From positions 2,975,422 to 3,039,421 of the forward strand of contig JAITYX010000055.1 in assembly GCA_021018815.1 (NCBI GenBank): a stretch of DNA of 64,000 bases, written 5' to 3'. Source of the stretch: Talinum fruticosum (lineage: Eukaryota > Streptophyta > Magnoliopsida > Caryophyllales > Talinaceae). Made by a program: the position numbers and the translations under genes. Position 1 is the first letter of the stretch; each line of letters opens with the position of its first letter. The notes under the pieces were generated by a model. The model was not told the origin of the DNA and did no database searches. It saw nothing but the letters and a program-made list of their open reading frames with translations. Shown one piece after another: positions 59,808-64,000 of this stretch.

Positions 59808-64000
<4,193 letters not shown>

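Overview
The window is nuclear DNA from a flowering plant, most likely a eudicot. It is AT-rich, the genes have many short exons with GT-AG introns, two nuclear-type tRNA genes are present, and every recognisable protein belongs to a plant family. No bacterial, organellar or viral gene block is seen. I cannot name the species. Layout: (1) 1.5-3.9 kb, minus strand: alpha/beta-hydrolase. (2) 4.8-5.5 kb: short hAT-type element with a perfect 8-bp target duplication; 6.1 kb: tRNA-Asp. (3) 11.2-14.0 kb, plus: ABCG half-transporter that looks like a pseudogene. (4) 16.5-18.2 kb: repeat-rich block with a second hAT-like element, a degenerate 10-bp repeat field, a trinucleotide tract and a fold-back element. 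(5) 23.2-24.3 kb, plus: TFL1/CEN-type PEBP gene. (6) 24.3-36.8 kb: long stretch with no confident gene, two SINE-like tails and weak hints of a minus-strand spliced gene. (7) 36.8 kb: tRNA-Trp. (8) 37.3-41.6 kb, plus: PARP3, 17 exons. (9) 42.5-43.7 kb, minus: intronless GT29 sialyltransferase-like gene. (10) 48.2-52.2 kb, minus: SAM-dependent methyltransferase. (11) 52.75-53.30 kb: 21-bp minisatellite, 26 units without an indel, open as a heptapeptide repeat. (12) 54.2-57.7 kb, minus: mitochondrial ribosomal protein L21. (13) 59.8 kb to beyond the window, plus: 5' part of VPS4/SKD1. The genes are unrelated housekeeping and developmental genes, not one pathway. From memory, the order CEN/ATC - methyltransferase - SKD1 matches part of Arabidopsis chromosome 2 (At2g27550, At2g27590, At2g27600), which supports orthology of those three. 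A point that affects every gene model: five genes carry eight places where the reading frame needs exactly one more base, and each can be explained by a G/C run that is one base short (usually five where six are needed). The proteins are otherwise intact and family-like. This looks like systematic under-calling of G/C homopolymers in the assembly, not decay. The ABCG gene also has lesions that homopolymer error cannot explain.
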